From: Polyangiaceae bacterium
GTDB taxonomy: Bacteria > Myxococcota_A > Polyangia > Polyangiales > Polyangiaceae
Assembly: GCA_013214025.1 (NCBI GenBank)
Contig: JABSRN010000122.1
Span: forward strand, 1 to 38,462
Length of the DNA: 38,462 nucleotides
Reading direction: 5' to 3'
Shown here: piece by piece, positions 25,044-32,464 of the stretch
How positions within the stretch are numbered: the first letter of the stretch is position 1
How the letters are laid out: each line of letters starts with the position of its first letter
The notes under the pieces: model-generated
Database searches by the model: none
Told to the model about the DNA's origin: nothing
What the model saw: the letters and a program-made list of their open reading frames with translations, nothing else
Translations under genes and position numbers: made by a program

Positions 25044-26573
25044 TCAAGAACCTAGGCAGCCAAAGTCGATACTGATGCTCGCGTTGTCGTCGCTCTTGAC
25101 CAAGTTACACGCGGCGGGACACAGGTGGATCTGAGTCGGCGTTGTGGGATTGTCGTAATACACATCGCTGCCACTACAACTGCCGGAGTCGGTGACAAGC
25201 GGAAAGGCAATCACATCGCCGCCGGAGCCAGGCTGATAGTTGATGGTGACGGATTCGTAGTCGATGATGCCAGTAGCAGTAGGCATGTCGAAATGGCAGG
25301 GCACCGCGGCCCCTTCGATCACTCCCTGGGCGACAGCCCGGAAGACCTCGTCGAAATTGTCGTTGAGGCAGCTGGGGTAGCGGAGGCCTCCGGTCATCTT
25401 GCTGAGTTGTTGGTGGCCGGTGCCATTGCCGTCGGCTCCGCTGCAGCGAGAGGTCTGGATGTCCTCCTCCGGCTCATAGGGGGTGGTCGGCTCGAGGAAG
25501 GGAGCCACACTGGGGTCGTGGGGAGACAGCCCGACCAGACTGTAATAAACGTAGTTACGGTTGGCGTCAGGATCTCCTGAATCGTAGGCACCAAAATGTT
25601 GCGGCGCGAGTGTGCGCAGCGCTTCGTCGAAGTCTTGGGCTGCCGTGAGCCCATAGGCCTCGTCGTCGTTATCGTCGTAGGGTCCGCAATCGATACCGTC
25701 GTCGGTGATGGCGACGATGATCTTGAAGGCATCCGTCCGCAACCAATCTTGGTACCCGTTTGGTGCTAGCACGGGCCAGGTCGCGGCCCAAGCCTCGGGG
25801 CGTGTCGGGTTTTGCCCGAGTTGGTCGCTGATCTCGTCCGACGTATCGTAGGCGTCCAGTATCTTGCACCACATGTCGTGGCTTTCGATATCGGTACTGT
25901 GGTGGAAGAAGCGTGAACCGTTCACCAGCGGCGGCACGTTGTCTTTGTCGGTGCAAGCCGTCAGCCCGAGCCCGGCAATACCGGCGTCGCTGGGGGCCGG
26001 TCCGATACAAACGGGGTTGTCGCTCTCGTCAATGCGGGAATCGACGTGTCCATATCGACTGACCAGGATGACCCGGTAGTCGATTCCGCTCTCCTCGATA
26101 ATGCGCGCCAAATCGTCGTTGACTCGCGTTTGCACCGCCTTGATCTCGCCGTTCATACTGCTTGAGTTGTCGATGGACACGATGATGTCGATGGGGCGAG
26201 TCACAGTGGTCGCGACACCACTGACGCTGGCGCAGGCGTTCGGTTCCCGGGGGACACCGGGATTGTAGGTGAAGGAACCGTCAGGGAAATCAGCGACGAA
26301 GCCACTGTTGCCGGCACTGCCGGCGGTGCCGCTGCTCGCTCCGGTGCCGCTGCTCGCTCCCGTTCCGCCGCTGGTGGTTCCGCCACTGCCGCCGGTGTTG
26401 GCGCTGCCGTCTGTGTTGCCCCCATCTCCCGATGCGCTGGTAGGACTGTTTTGCCCGGAGTCCTCACCTCCGCCGCCCACCAAATTCCCGTCAACGGAGG
26501 TGGACGCGTTACAGGCGAAAAAGAGCAGGGTTAGGCTGCTAAGATATAGGCTGTTACGACAGAGTGTTCTCAA
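25044..26573 (-). CDS. von Willebrand factor A-domain lipoprotein
   Basis: A 509-residue surface protein. TTG 26573 is chosen because GGAG lies five bases upstream and the frame then starts with a short signal ending in the lipobox FFAC (Cys21). A Gly/Ser/Thr-rich linker (to about residue 95) leads to a vWA domain whose MIDAS metal site DxSxS is Asp135, Ser137 and Ser139 (SIDNSSSM); IVAITDDGIDCG is the other acidic strand. Several Cys pairs and a C-terminal beta-rich part follow (YESVTINYQPGSGG). Such vWA lipoproteins are abundant in Myxococcota and may bind ligands or matrix; the partner is unknown. It converges on the TraB gene, 43 bases away. Confidence 0.88.
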   Translation of the reverse strand: MRTLCRNSLYLSSLTLLFFACNASTSVDGNLVGGGGEDSGQNSPTSASGDGGNTDGSANTGGSGGTTSGGTGASSGTGASSGTAGSAGNSGFVADFPDGSFTYNPGVPREPNACASVSGVATTVTRPIDIIVSIDNSSSMNGEIKAVQTRVNDDLARIIEESGIDYRVILVSRYGHVDSRIDESDNPVCIGPAPSDAGIAGLGLTACTDKDNVPPLVNGSRFFHHSTDIESHDMWCKILDAYDTSDEISDQLGQNPTRPEAWAATWPVLAPNGYQDWLRTDAFKIIVAITDDGIDCGPYDDNDDEAYGLTAAQDFDEALRTLAPQHFGAYDSGDPDANRNYVYYSLVGLSPHDPSVAPFLEPTTPYEPEEDIQTSRCSGADGNGTGHQQLSKMTGGLRYPSCLNDNFDEVFRAVAQGVIEGAAVPCHFDMPTATGIIDYESVTINYQPGSGGDVIAFPLVTDSGSCSGSDVYYDNPTTPTQIHLCPAACNLVKSDDNASISIDFGCLGS

Positions 26574-26738
26574 TGGTGCTCCAGGGCTGAACGGCGAACG
26601 ACGTCACTACTGCTCATTGTGATGCCTTGTTGTAGAGCCGTCCAACATCGACGGTCGGCACCCGAATCGCGCGGACACCCGAAACCGCCGCACCTACATG
26701 TGGGCACCGGCTACCCCTGATTCGCAGCTTCCTGTCGG

Positions 26739-26772
26739 CAGGGTCTCGATCTGCACAGGGTCTCGATCCGCA
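26739..26772. repeat. 17-bp tandem duplication
   Basis: Units 26739-26755 and 26756-26772 (CAGGGTCTCGATCTGCA / CAGGGTCTCGATCCGCA) are adjacent with one mismatch. The flanking sequence is not repeated. Confidence 0.9.
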
Positions 26773-26866
26773 TGCCGTCTCTGCAACGCACTCGCGCCGG
26801 GCTCATCCGGCAGCACGGCCACTGGGCGTGCTTGTGGCGCAACGGAGCGGGCGAAACGGAACGGCC

Positions 26867-26892
26867 GTCACGCTAGATCACGGTCACGCTAG
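26867..26892. repeat. Degenerate 16-bp-period duplication
   Basis: GTCACGCTAG occurs at 26867-26876 and 26883-26892 with a 16-base period; the bases between are only partly conserved, so this is a weaker example of the pattern. Confidence 0.6.
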
Positions 26893-27022
26893 GGGAGTCG
26901 TGTCGCAGCCGTGAGGGCCGGGTTTGTCGTTGGCAGGCTCAGCCTGCGGACGGTTGCAATACCGGGTTGCAGTGCTCAGATGCAGTACGAAGCACCCGCG
27001 AGCACTGGTGGAAGCAGCGGGT

Positions 27023-27343
27023 TTAGACCAGTTTCAATTTGGAGAGCGTTCCGACGAGCGGTGTGGTGCGAGAGTGCACGGCTTCGATATTCGGCAACCT
27101 GGCCGGTTTGGGAGGTGAAGGATTGAGCAGTGCTTGGTCGCCGGGAGCATCAGCGCGGAGTGTGTCTCTGCGCATCACCCCGGACGGTGGACGTCGACTG
27201 CCGTTGGGCCGGGTGTCTTCTTCTTCCCAGGACAATTCGGTGATGTCCGTGTCTCGTTCTTCGAGATCAACAGCTTCGGCGCCGCCGGTCTTGGCTGCGC
27301 TTCGCGCGAGGTCCCGATCGGTATCGTGTGATCGTCGATTCAT
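27023..27343 (-). CDS. Possible small acidic protein
   Basis: A 106-residue frame starting at ATG 27343 (MNRRSHDTDRDLARS). It is hydrophilic, first basic then acidic (DLEERDTDITELSWEEEDT), with a Pro/Arg-rich tail. It has no signal peptide or recognised domain. The upstream region has only a weak CGGGAAC. Composition is protein-like but support is thin; it could be an unexpressed frame. Confidence 0.42.
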   Translation of the reverse strand: MNRRSHDTDRDLARSAAKTGGAEAVDLEERDTDITELSWEEEDTRPNGSRRPPSGVMRRDTLRADAPGDQALLNPSPPKPARLPNIEAVHSRTTPLVGTLSKLKLV

Positions 27344-27369
27344 ACTGTGTTCCCGTCTAAGCCAACGAA

Positions 27370-28065
27370 TTAGAGTTCGGCCGTCGTTTGGGGCACTATG
27401 TGCCCTACGCGCGTACACCCGAATAAGTGGCGTCCCCGGGGGATGATTATCATATCGATGCTGCATTGAGCAGCAATACCTAGCCCGAACCTCGGCTTCG
27501 GCGTTCGATAAAGGGAGAAAATTCGGCAATTTTTGGCCGCAAGTTCGCGAAGCGTATTCGGTTTTAGATTACGTCTCTGACCGTATTGGCCTGCTCTTAT
27601 GTACGAAGTAATTCCGTCAGCCGGCCCTCGGACACCACTCTTGCAGCGTGAGGGGGGGGGGATGCGATTCGCGGTAGCCTGCAAAATTATGACGCAGTGG
27701 TCAATGGCGTGCTGCTGCTTGGTGAATGCTGCGATGGCGTGGGACGCGGGGCGCAGCCAATGGCCGAATCGCCAAGCCTGGCGCTGAGTCACTGACCGCC
27801 GGACGACGGCCTCGACGACACAAAGGACCTCGCCTAACGCCCGATTATTGAGCCGCCATTCAGTCGGGGTGGCGAGCTGGCTGGCCGATAGCCACTGGGT
27901 CACAGAACTCGCATCGACTAGCAAGGGGGGACGCCCTCTGTTCGTCATCTTGTCTAGGGCGAAAATCAGCTGCTCAACACCCTGGCCTGTCAGCACCGGA
28001 CCCGCCAGATCGATTCGGACCAGAGGAAAGAGCGAAATGTCGAGGGTCACGGTGGAGTGCCCCAT
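27370..28065 (-). CDS. STAS-like/DUF protein with a ten-C tract; C-terminus probably frame-altered
   Basis: The first 120-odd residues have the layout of a small alpha/beta domain common in myxobacteria (VRIDLAGPVLTGQGVEQLIF, PPLLVDASSVTQWLSASQ, a helix AVVRRSVTQRQAWRFGHW, then AFTKQQHAIDHC), like STAS-type or similar anti-sigma-antagonist folds. It is followed by a run of ten C (coding strand), encoding PPP. After it, the 231-residue frame becomes Arg/Lys/Ile-rich and unlike the start. One base less would end the protein at 27597 (155 residues, tail ending RLTELLRT); one more would end it at 27617. The shorter product looks more natural. Start ATG 28065 has no strong ribosome binding site. 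Sequencing error in the homopolymer cannot be excluded. Confidence 0.6.
   Translation of the reverse strand: MGHSTVTLDISLFPLVRIDLAGPVLTGQGVEQLIFALDKMTNRGRPPLLVDASSVTQWLSASQLATPTEWRLNNRALGEVLCVVEAVVRRSVTQRQAWRFGHWLRPASHAIAAFTKQQHAIDHCVIILQATANRIPPPSRCKSGVRGPADGITSYIRAGQYGQRRNLKPNTLRELAAKNCRIFSLYRTPKPRFGLGIAAQCSIDMIIIPRGRHLFGCTRVGHIVPQTTAEL
27652..27661. repeat. G10 homopolymer inside a coding frame
   Basis: Ten consecutive G on the plus strand (C on the minus strand) near codon 135 of the STAS-like gene. It is the longest mononucleotide run I noticed in the window and sits where a slip would change the C-terminal tail. Confidence 0.9.
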
Positions 28066-28205
28066 GGCTAGTTTACGGTCAGACGCCGCGACCTGCGCCC
28101 GGGCAAGTGGGGCGGTATCGGCAAATGTGTTGGGGGTTTCCCGATTTGGGGCGTGTTCCCGGGCGCAGGTCTTCTACCGCTGGAGGCCGTGCTATCGCTC
28201 GCGCC

Positions 28206-29825
28206 GTGAGCCCTACGGATCCCCCGTCGTCCAGCGATCATGAAGAGAACTCCGAGCTCGATTCAGCGGTCCCCAAGGAGGTGACGGCCCAGGTCGCCGC
28301 TGCTGCCGACTTGCTGGAGAGCTTGATCGCCGATCGCGCGTTGTTAGCGGGGTTGGAGCCGCAACTCGTGCGCCGTCTGCTGATCGCTGCGGGTCAGGTG
28401 TCGCGACCGGAGCGTAGCGAACAGCGTCGATTGTCCCGCGAGCGCCGGCGTCAAAATAAGACTTCGAAGCGAGAGAAGTATCGCGAGGTAGTCGCAACGG
28501 CGGGCATCCGTGCCTCGCGTCGGCAGTCGCGACTCATGCTCAGCGATCAAATGCCGCCCCTTGCCTTCGGGAGCGATGATGCGGAGCTGCCGGATTCGAT
28601 CCCAAGCGAGTCCCGCCCGCTCCCTCAATCGCGCAACTGCTACATCTGCAAGGTTGACTACGATTCCTTGCATCACTTCTACGACGCCCTGTGCCCCGAA
28701 TGTGCGGAGTTCAATTGGGCCAAACGTTCCTACCAGGCCGATCTCTCAGGGCGCGTCGCGATCCTCACCGGTGCTCGCGTCAAGATCGGCTACGAAACAG
28801 GGCTCAAGTTGCTGCGCGCCGGAGCGACTCTGGTGGCGACTACACGTTTCCCTCGAGACGCGGCCTTGCGATATGCTGCCGAGGCGGACTTCGCCGACTG
28901 GGGAGGGAGCCTCGAAATTTACGGCCTGGATCTGCGGCATACGCCGAGCGTGGAAGCCTTTTGTCGACACATGGCCGACCGCCACGAGCGACTCGACTTT
29001 ATCTTGAACAACGCGTGCCAGACGGTGCGGCGACCGCCCGGCTTCTATTCGCATCTGATCGAAGACGAAGCGCTCTCTCTCGAATCCCTGCCGGCAGGTT
29101 GTGCTCCGCTGCTCCAAAACTTCGATCGTCTTCGTCAGAGCCATCGCGACGAAACTCAAAATATTCTGGGATCTACTTCGGAGCTGGCTTTGGGACGAGA
29201 GCACCAAGGCCTAGTCGGCCTGGCTCATGCACCGGAGCTGTCACAGCTTCCTTTGATCGAGGGGGATCTGGATGCTGGAGCCCAGCTATTCCCCAAGGGG
29301 CAGCTGGACGATGACCTTCAGCAAGTAGACTTGCGCGGCATCAACAGCTGGCGGCTTCCTTTGGACGAGGTGTCCGCTGTGGAATTGCTCGAGGTTCACC
29401 TGGTCAACGCGGTGGCGCCTTTTGTGCTCAACGCACGGCTTAAGTCCTTGATGTCGCGTACGGACGCTCGGGACAAACACATTGTGAACGTGTCCGCTAT
29501 GGAGGGTCAGTTTTATCGCTCGTTCAAGACCGACAAACATCCCCACACGAATATGGCGAAGGCGGCGCTCAACATGATGACGCGCACATCCGCTGTGGAC
29601 TACATCAAAGCCGGCATTCACATGAACTCCGTCGACACCGGCTGGATCACTGATGAGGATCCTGCGCAGATCGCCGAAGAGAAGCGCCGAAGTCAGGACT
29701 TTCATCCGCCGCTGGACTCCATCGATGCGGCCGCTCGGATCTGTGATCCGATTTTTAGTGGAATCGAGACTGGCGAGCATGTCTGGGGACAGTTCCTGAA
29801 GGACTATCGGCCCACTCGCTGGTAG
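28206..29825 (+). CDS. SDR-type Rossmann protein with zinc ribbon, catalytic Tyr absent
   Basis: A 539-residue protein (GTG 28206 preferred; a GTG at 28107 is in frame but gives an atypical N-terminus). After a disordered start and a Arg/Lys-rich helix region comes a CxxC...CxxC zinc ribbon (Cys145, 148, 163, 166: CYIC, CPEC), immediately followed by an SDR-type Rossmann fold: TGARVKIG (188-195), NNA (268-270) and a serine at 430 (NVSAMEG). The usual YxxxK reads T-N-M-A-K: Thr448 stands in place of Tyr, with Lys452 kept. An insert of about 120 residues lies between the NNA strand and the catalytic region. Canonical oxidoreductase chemistry is therefore doubtful. I recall similar zinc-ribbon SDRs from oomycetes and algae. 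Confidence 0.83.
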   Translation: MSPTDPPSSSDHEENSELDSAVPKEVTAQVAAAADLLESLIADRALLAGLEPQLVRRLLIAAGQVSRPERSEQRRLSRERRRQNKTSKREKYREVVATAGIRASRRQSRLMLSDQMPPLAFGSDDAELPDSIPSESRPLPQSRNCYICKVDYDSLHHFYDALCPECAEFNWAKRSYQADLSGRVAILTGARVKIGYETGLKLLRAGATLVATTRFPRDAALRYAAEADFADWGGSLEIYGLDLRHTPSVEAFCRHMADRHERLDFILNNACQTVRRPPGFYSHLIEDEALSLESLPAGCAPLLQNFDRLRQSHRDETQNILGSTSELALGREHQGLVGLAHAPELSQLPLIEGDLDAGAQLFPKGQLDDDLQQVDLRGINSWRLPLDEVSAVELLEVHLVNAVAPFVLNARLKSLMSRTDARDKHIVNVSAMEGQFYRSFKTDKHPHTNMAKAALNMMTRTSAVDYIKAGIHMNSVDTGWITDEDPAQIAEEKRRSQDFHPPLDSIDAAARICDPIFSGIETGEHVWGQFLKDYRPTRW

Positions 29826-30419
29826 TCATGAGCCGCGGGCTCCGGCAGGGCTCACTAATCTGCAGGCTGGGGAGGGCATGGCTTTCCCTGGGGGGATCCG
29901 GACAGCCGCGTAGGAGCAAGACCACACCCGCTTACGTGTGCAACCATGTAGGCGCCGCCTGTGGGCGCGATTGAATTGTGACTGGATAGTTTCTGCAGGG
30001 TGCAATTGGTTTCCCGGGGGTCAACTGTGCCCACGGCGGTGGAGGCCCGTGGTCACGCGTGCGGCAGCTTAGGTTTGGAGAGATTCGCCTCAAGCACCCG
30101 CGCAACGCGCCGGAATTAGCTGGTTGGCGACCGCGGGCGGGGCAACCGGAAAACGCTGGCGCCCCTGTCTCTGTTGGTTGGCTGCCTCGAACAGAAATTC
30201 TCCCGGATAGCGGCTGGTGCGGGCCGGTTTTGCAACCCCCGTCGGGGGCGGCAATGCCCTTTGGGGAAAGCGTATTTCGGTCGCTAGAATGCGGACGAGG
30301 TAGGGGCCGTCTGCTATTATGCGAGAGCAGAGTTGCCCGTTCCCCAGACGCTCGCGAATGGCGTGGCGACGTCTGGCGAATGTCCTCAACTTTACTTTCT
30401 TATTTAATCAGAGGTCCCC
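29826..30419. other. Long leader/intergenic region of the lipoprotein pair
   Basis: About 590 bases without a gene that I can support; a plus-strand frame that overlaps the next gene has no protein-like features. There is a small hairpin after the SDR stop (GAGCC-GCG-GGCTC at 29830-29842) and a CCCCC-GTC-GGGGG hairpin at 30236-30248. The last 40 bases are AT-rich (TTTACTTTCTTATTTAATC), unlike the rest, and lead into an AGAGG Shine-Dalgarno. A structured RNA is possible but I could not match one. Confidence 0.45.
30236..30248. repeat. Short G/C hairpin upstream of lipoprotein pair
   Basis: CCCCC-GTC-GGGGG, a five-pair stem with a three-base loop. It may be part of the 5' leader transcript or a terminator fragment; no T-run follows. 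Confidence 0.4.
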
Positions 30420-32438
30420 GTGCGATTTTCACAGCTTTTTCTGCCGCTCCCCGTAGCGCTTTGTTTCGGCGCTTGTGCTGAGGCCGGAGATCTTCCGGGT
30501 GTAACTACTGCCGCATCTACTGGCGGTACCAGTTCGGGAGGAACATCCACTTCGGGGGGGGCCGGCGGCTCCGGCGCAGTCCCGTCCACCGGCGGTGTGT
30601 CGAGTGGAACTGGCGGAGGCTCGACCGGAACTGGCGGCAACGTCGCCAGCGGTGACGCCTCGGTGGATTCTGGCCAGACCGACGTGGATGCCGGTACCCC
30701 CTGGGCGGGCTGCAGCTCCCACGCCGAGTGCGATGATAGCGACGTCTGCACGGACGATATTTGTCGAGGAGACGGCGTCTGTTTTTACCAGCCGCAGAAC
30801 GTCGGAACCCCTTGCGACGATGGCTTGGCGTGCACCAGCGGCGACCTCTGTGTGGCTGGTGCTTGTAAGGGCAGCAACAACTGCACGGACGGCCGCGGCT
30901 GCAGCACGACAAGTGGTGAGTGCATCACCTGCAGCAGCGATGCCGACTGCGATGACTCAGACCAATGCACCACTGACTTCTGCGGTGGCAACGGCTGCGA
31001 GAATATCAAGATGAACAGCGGCTCCTGCGACGACGGCTTTGCCTGTACGACCGACGATACCTGTTCAAACGGCGAATGTGTCGCCACCGTGGCAGACGCA
31101 TCCAAGTGCAACGACACTCTCGACTGCACGATCGACACCTGCGATTTGGTGACGGGTTGTGCCAATACCCCTGCCGATCCGTTATGTGACGACGGAAATC
31201 CGTGCACCTCAGGCAGTTGCCTAGTGAACGGCGACGGCGGTGGCGGCTGCGAGCAAGCCAATACATCGGGCGATTGCAGCCTGACCTCAGTGTGCTTCGA
31301 CAACCACCGCTGTGACCTCGGTGTCTGCATCGGGGACGACACCTGCAGCGGCGGTGAATACTGCTCCAGCCCCGACAATCGTTGCGTGGAATGTGTTGGC
31401 GACGGAGAGTGCGATGACGGTTTCGCTTGCACGGCAGACAGCTGCGTTAACTTTGCCTGCGTGTACGTGACGGACGACAGCGCCTGCGCCGACAGTGAGT
31501 TTTGTTCGACCGATACGTGTGTCGCCGGCCAAGGCTGTGTTTACACGAACAACAATGGACTTTGTGACGACGGCGCCACGTGCACTCCGAGCAGCTATTG
31601 CGAGAACCAAGTCTGTGTCGGAGACGGCGACCCCTGTTCCGCCAGTGGGGGAAGTTGTCGCGACGACAGCGATGGTTGTCGGCGGCCACTGTTCGTAGGC
31701 TTCGAGGCTGACTACGGTAACTTCGTGGCCAACGACCACGAAGAAGAGGACGTCGTAGAACTGCTCATTGAACTTGAGTTCCTGACAGCTGAAAAAGCGG
31801 TCACCGAGACGCGCTACTTTGATGGCGATTCCCACTTTTCCGGCGAAGAAAAAATCAGCGCTTTTTACAAGTTCTCCGACGGCCGTATTGTTCTGAGCAC
31901 TACTAGTGACGGTTCTATTGCGGGGCTCTCTTATCAGGCTAGGGACTTAGTCCTAGTGAGCGCTGACAGGACTAGCGCCAGTATTCTGTTCGATGGCAGC
32001 GTGGTGTTCAAGGACTGTGGAGCTTTCGGCTGTAGCCGCCCAGGCAGCGTGGACGCCGTGCACATGATCGATGCCGATACCTTCGTATTTTCGGCCAACG
32101 ACGATGGGGAATTTGTGTCACCTAACATTACGTTTAACGACGGTGACATCTTGCTGTCCGACGCCGGCGTGGTGAGTGTGCTGTACAGCGACGGCACGAT
32201 TGGTAATACAGGGGACATCGACGCGATAACCGTGAATCCCGACACGCAACACTGGGCGTTGTCCTACACGTCTGACAGCGGCGGCTTCAGCGGCGGTTCA
32301 AGCTTCAAGGAAGAAGACTTGATCGAGCTCGCCTACGGACCCGGCGATGCCACTCCGACCGGAGTCTACAAACGCATATTTCAAGGGGCCCAGATGACGG
32401 ATTTTGGAACCGATCTTGTAGCGGCTCACATCGACTAG
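30420..32438 (+). CDS. Cys-rich CDDG-repeat lipoprotein, first of a tandem pair
   Basis: A 672-residue surface protein starting with GTG 30420 (AGAGG upstream). A signal ends in the lipobox FGAC (Cys19). A Gly/Thr/Ser linker follows, then about 340 residues of repeats of the form CDDGxxCTxDxC (such as CDDGLACTSGDLC, CDDSDQCTTDFC), each with several Cys likely forming disulfides. The last 250 residues form repeated beta units of 50-60 residues with signatures IDAITV...DG..LS....GLSY..RDL and a terminal FQGAQMTDFG. No catalytic motif is visible. It lies 26 bases before its paralog, with similar domain order, so the two are probably one transcript. Confidence 0.88.
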   Translation: MRFSQLFLPLPVALCFGACAEAGDLPGVTTAASTGGTSSGGTSTSGGAGGSGAVPSTGGVSSGTGGGSTGTGGNVASGDASVDSGQTDVDAGTPWAGCSSHAECDDSDVCTDDICRGDGVCFYQPQNVGTPCDDGLACTSGDLCVAGACKGSNNCTDGRGCSTTSGECITCSSDADCDDSDQCTTDFCGGNGCENIKMNSGSCDDGFACTTDDTCSNGECVATVADASKCNDTLDCTIDTCDLVTGCANTPADPLCDDGNPCTSGSCLVNGDGGGGCEQANTSGDCSLTSVCFDNHRCDLGVCIGDDTCSGGEYCSSPDNRCVECVGDGECDDGFACTADSCVNFACVYVTDDSACADSEFCSTDTCVAGQGCVYTNNNGLCDDGATCTPSSYCENQVCVGDGDPCSASGGSCRDDSDGCRRPLFVGFEADYGNFVANDHEEEDVVELLIELEFLTAEKAVTETRYFDGDSHFSGEEKISAFYKFSDGRIVLSTTSDGSIAGLSYQARDLVLVSADRTSASILFDGSVVFKDCGAFGCSRPGSVDAVHMIDADTFVFSANDDGEFVSPNITFNDGDILLSDAGVVSVLYSDGTIGNTGDIDAITVNPDTQHWALSYTSDSGGFSGGSSFKEEDLIELAYGPGDATPTGVYKRIFQGAQMTDFGTDLVAAHID

Positions 32439-32464
32439 CCTTTCCTGCACCTCGGGAGGATCTC

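Larger units (their letters stand above)
26574..27022. other. Intergenic region with short tandem duplications
   Basis: About 450 bases without a supportable gene; small frames on the plus strand look random. It contains two tandem micro-duplications (26739-26772 and 26867-26892) and must carry the promoter of the vWA gene. Confidence 0.5.

Noticed and set aside
29826-30060. c-di-GMP or similar riboswitch before the lipoprotein pair
   Set aside because: I compared by eye with the GEMM consensus and found no match.
30059-30481. A 140-residue plus-strand frame in the lipoprotein leader
   Set aside because: It overlaps the start of the clear lipoprotein gene in another frame and has random-looking composition.
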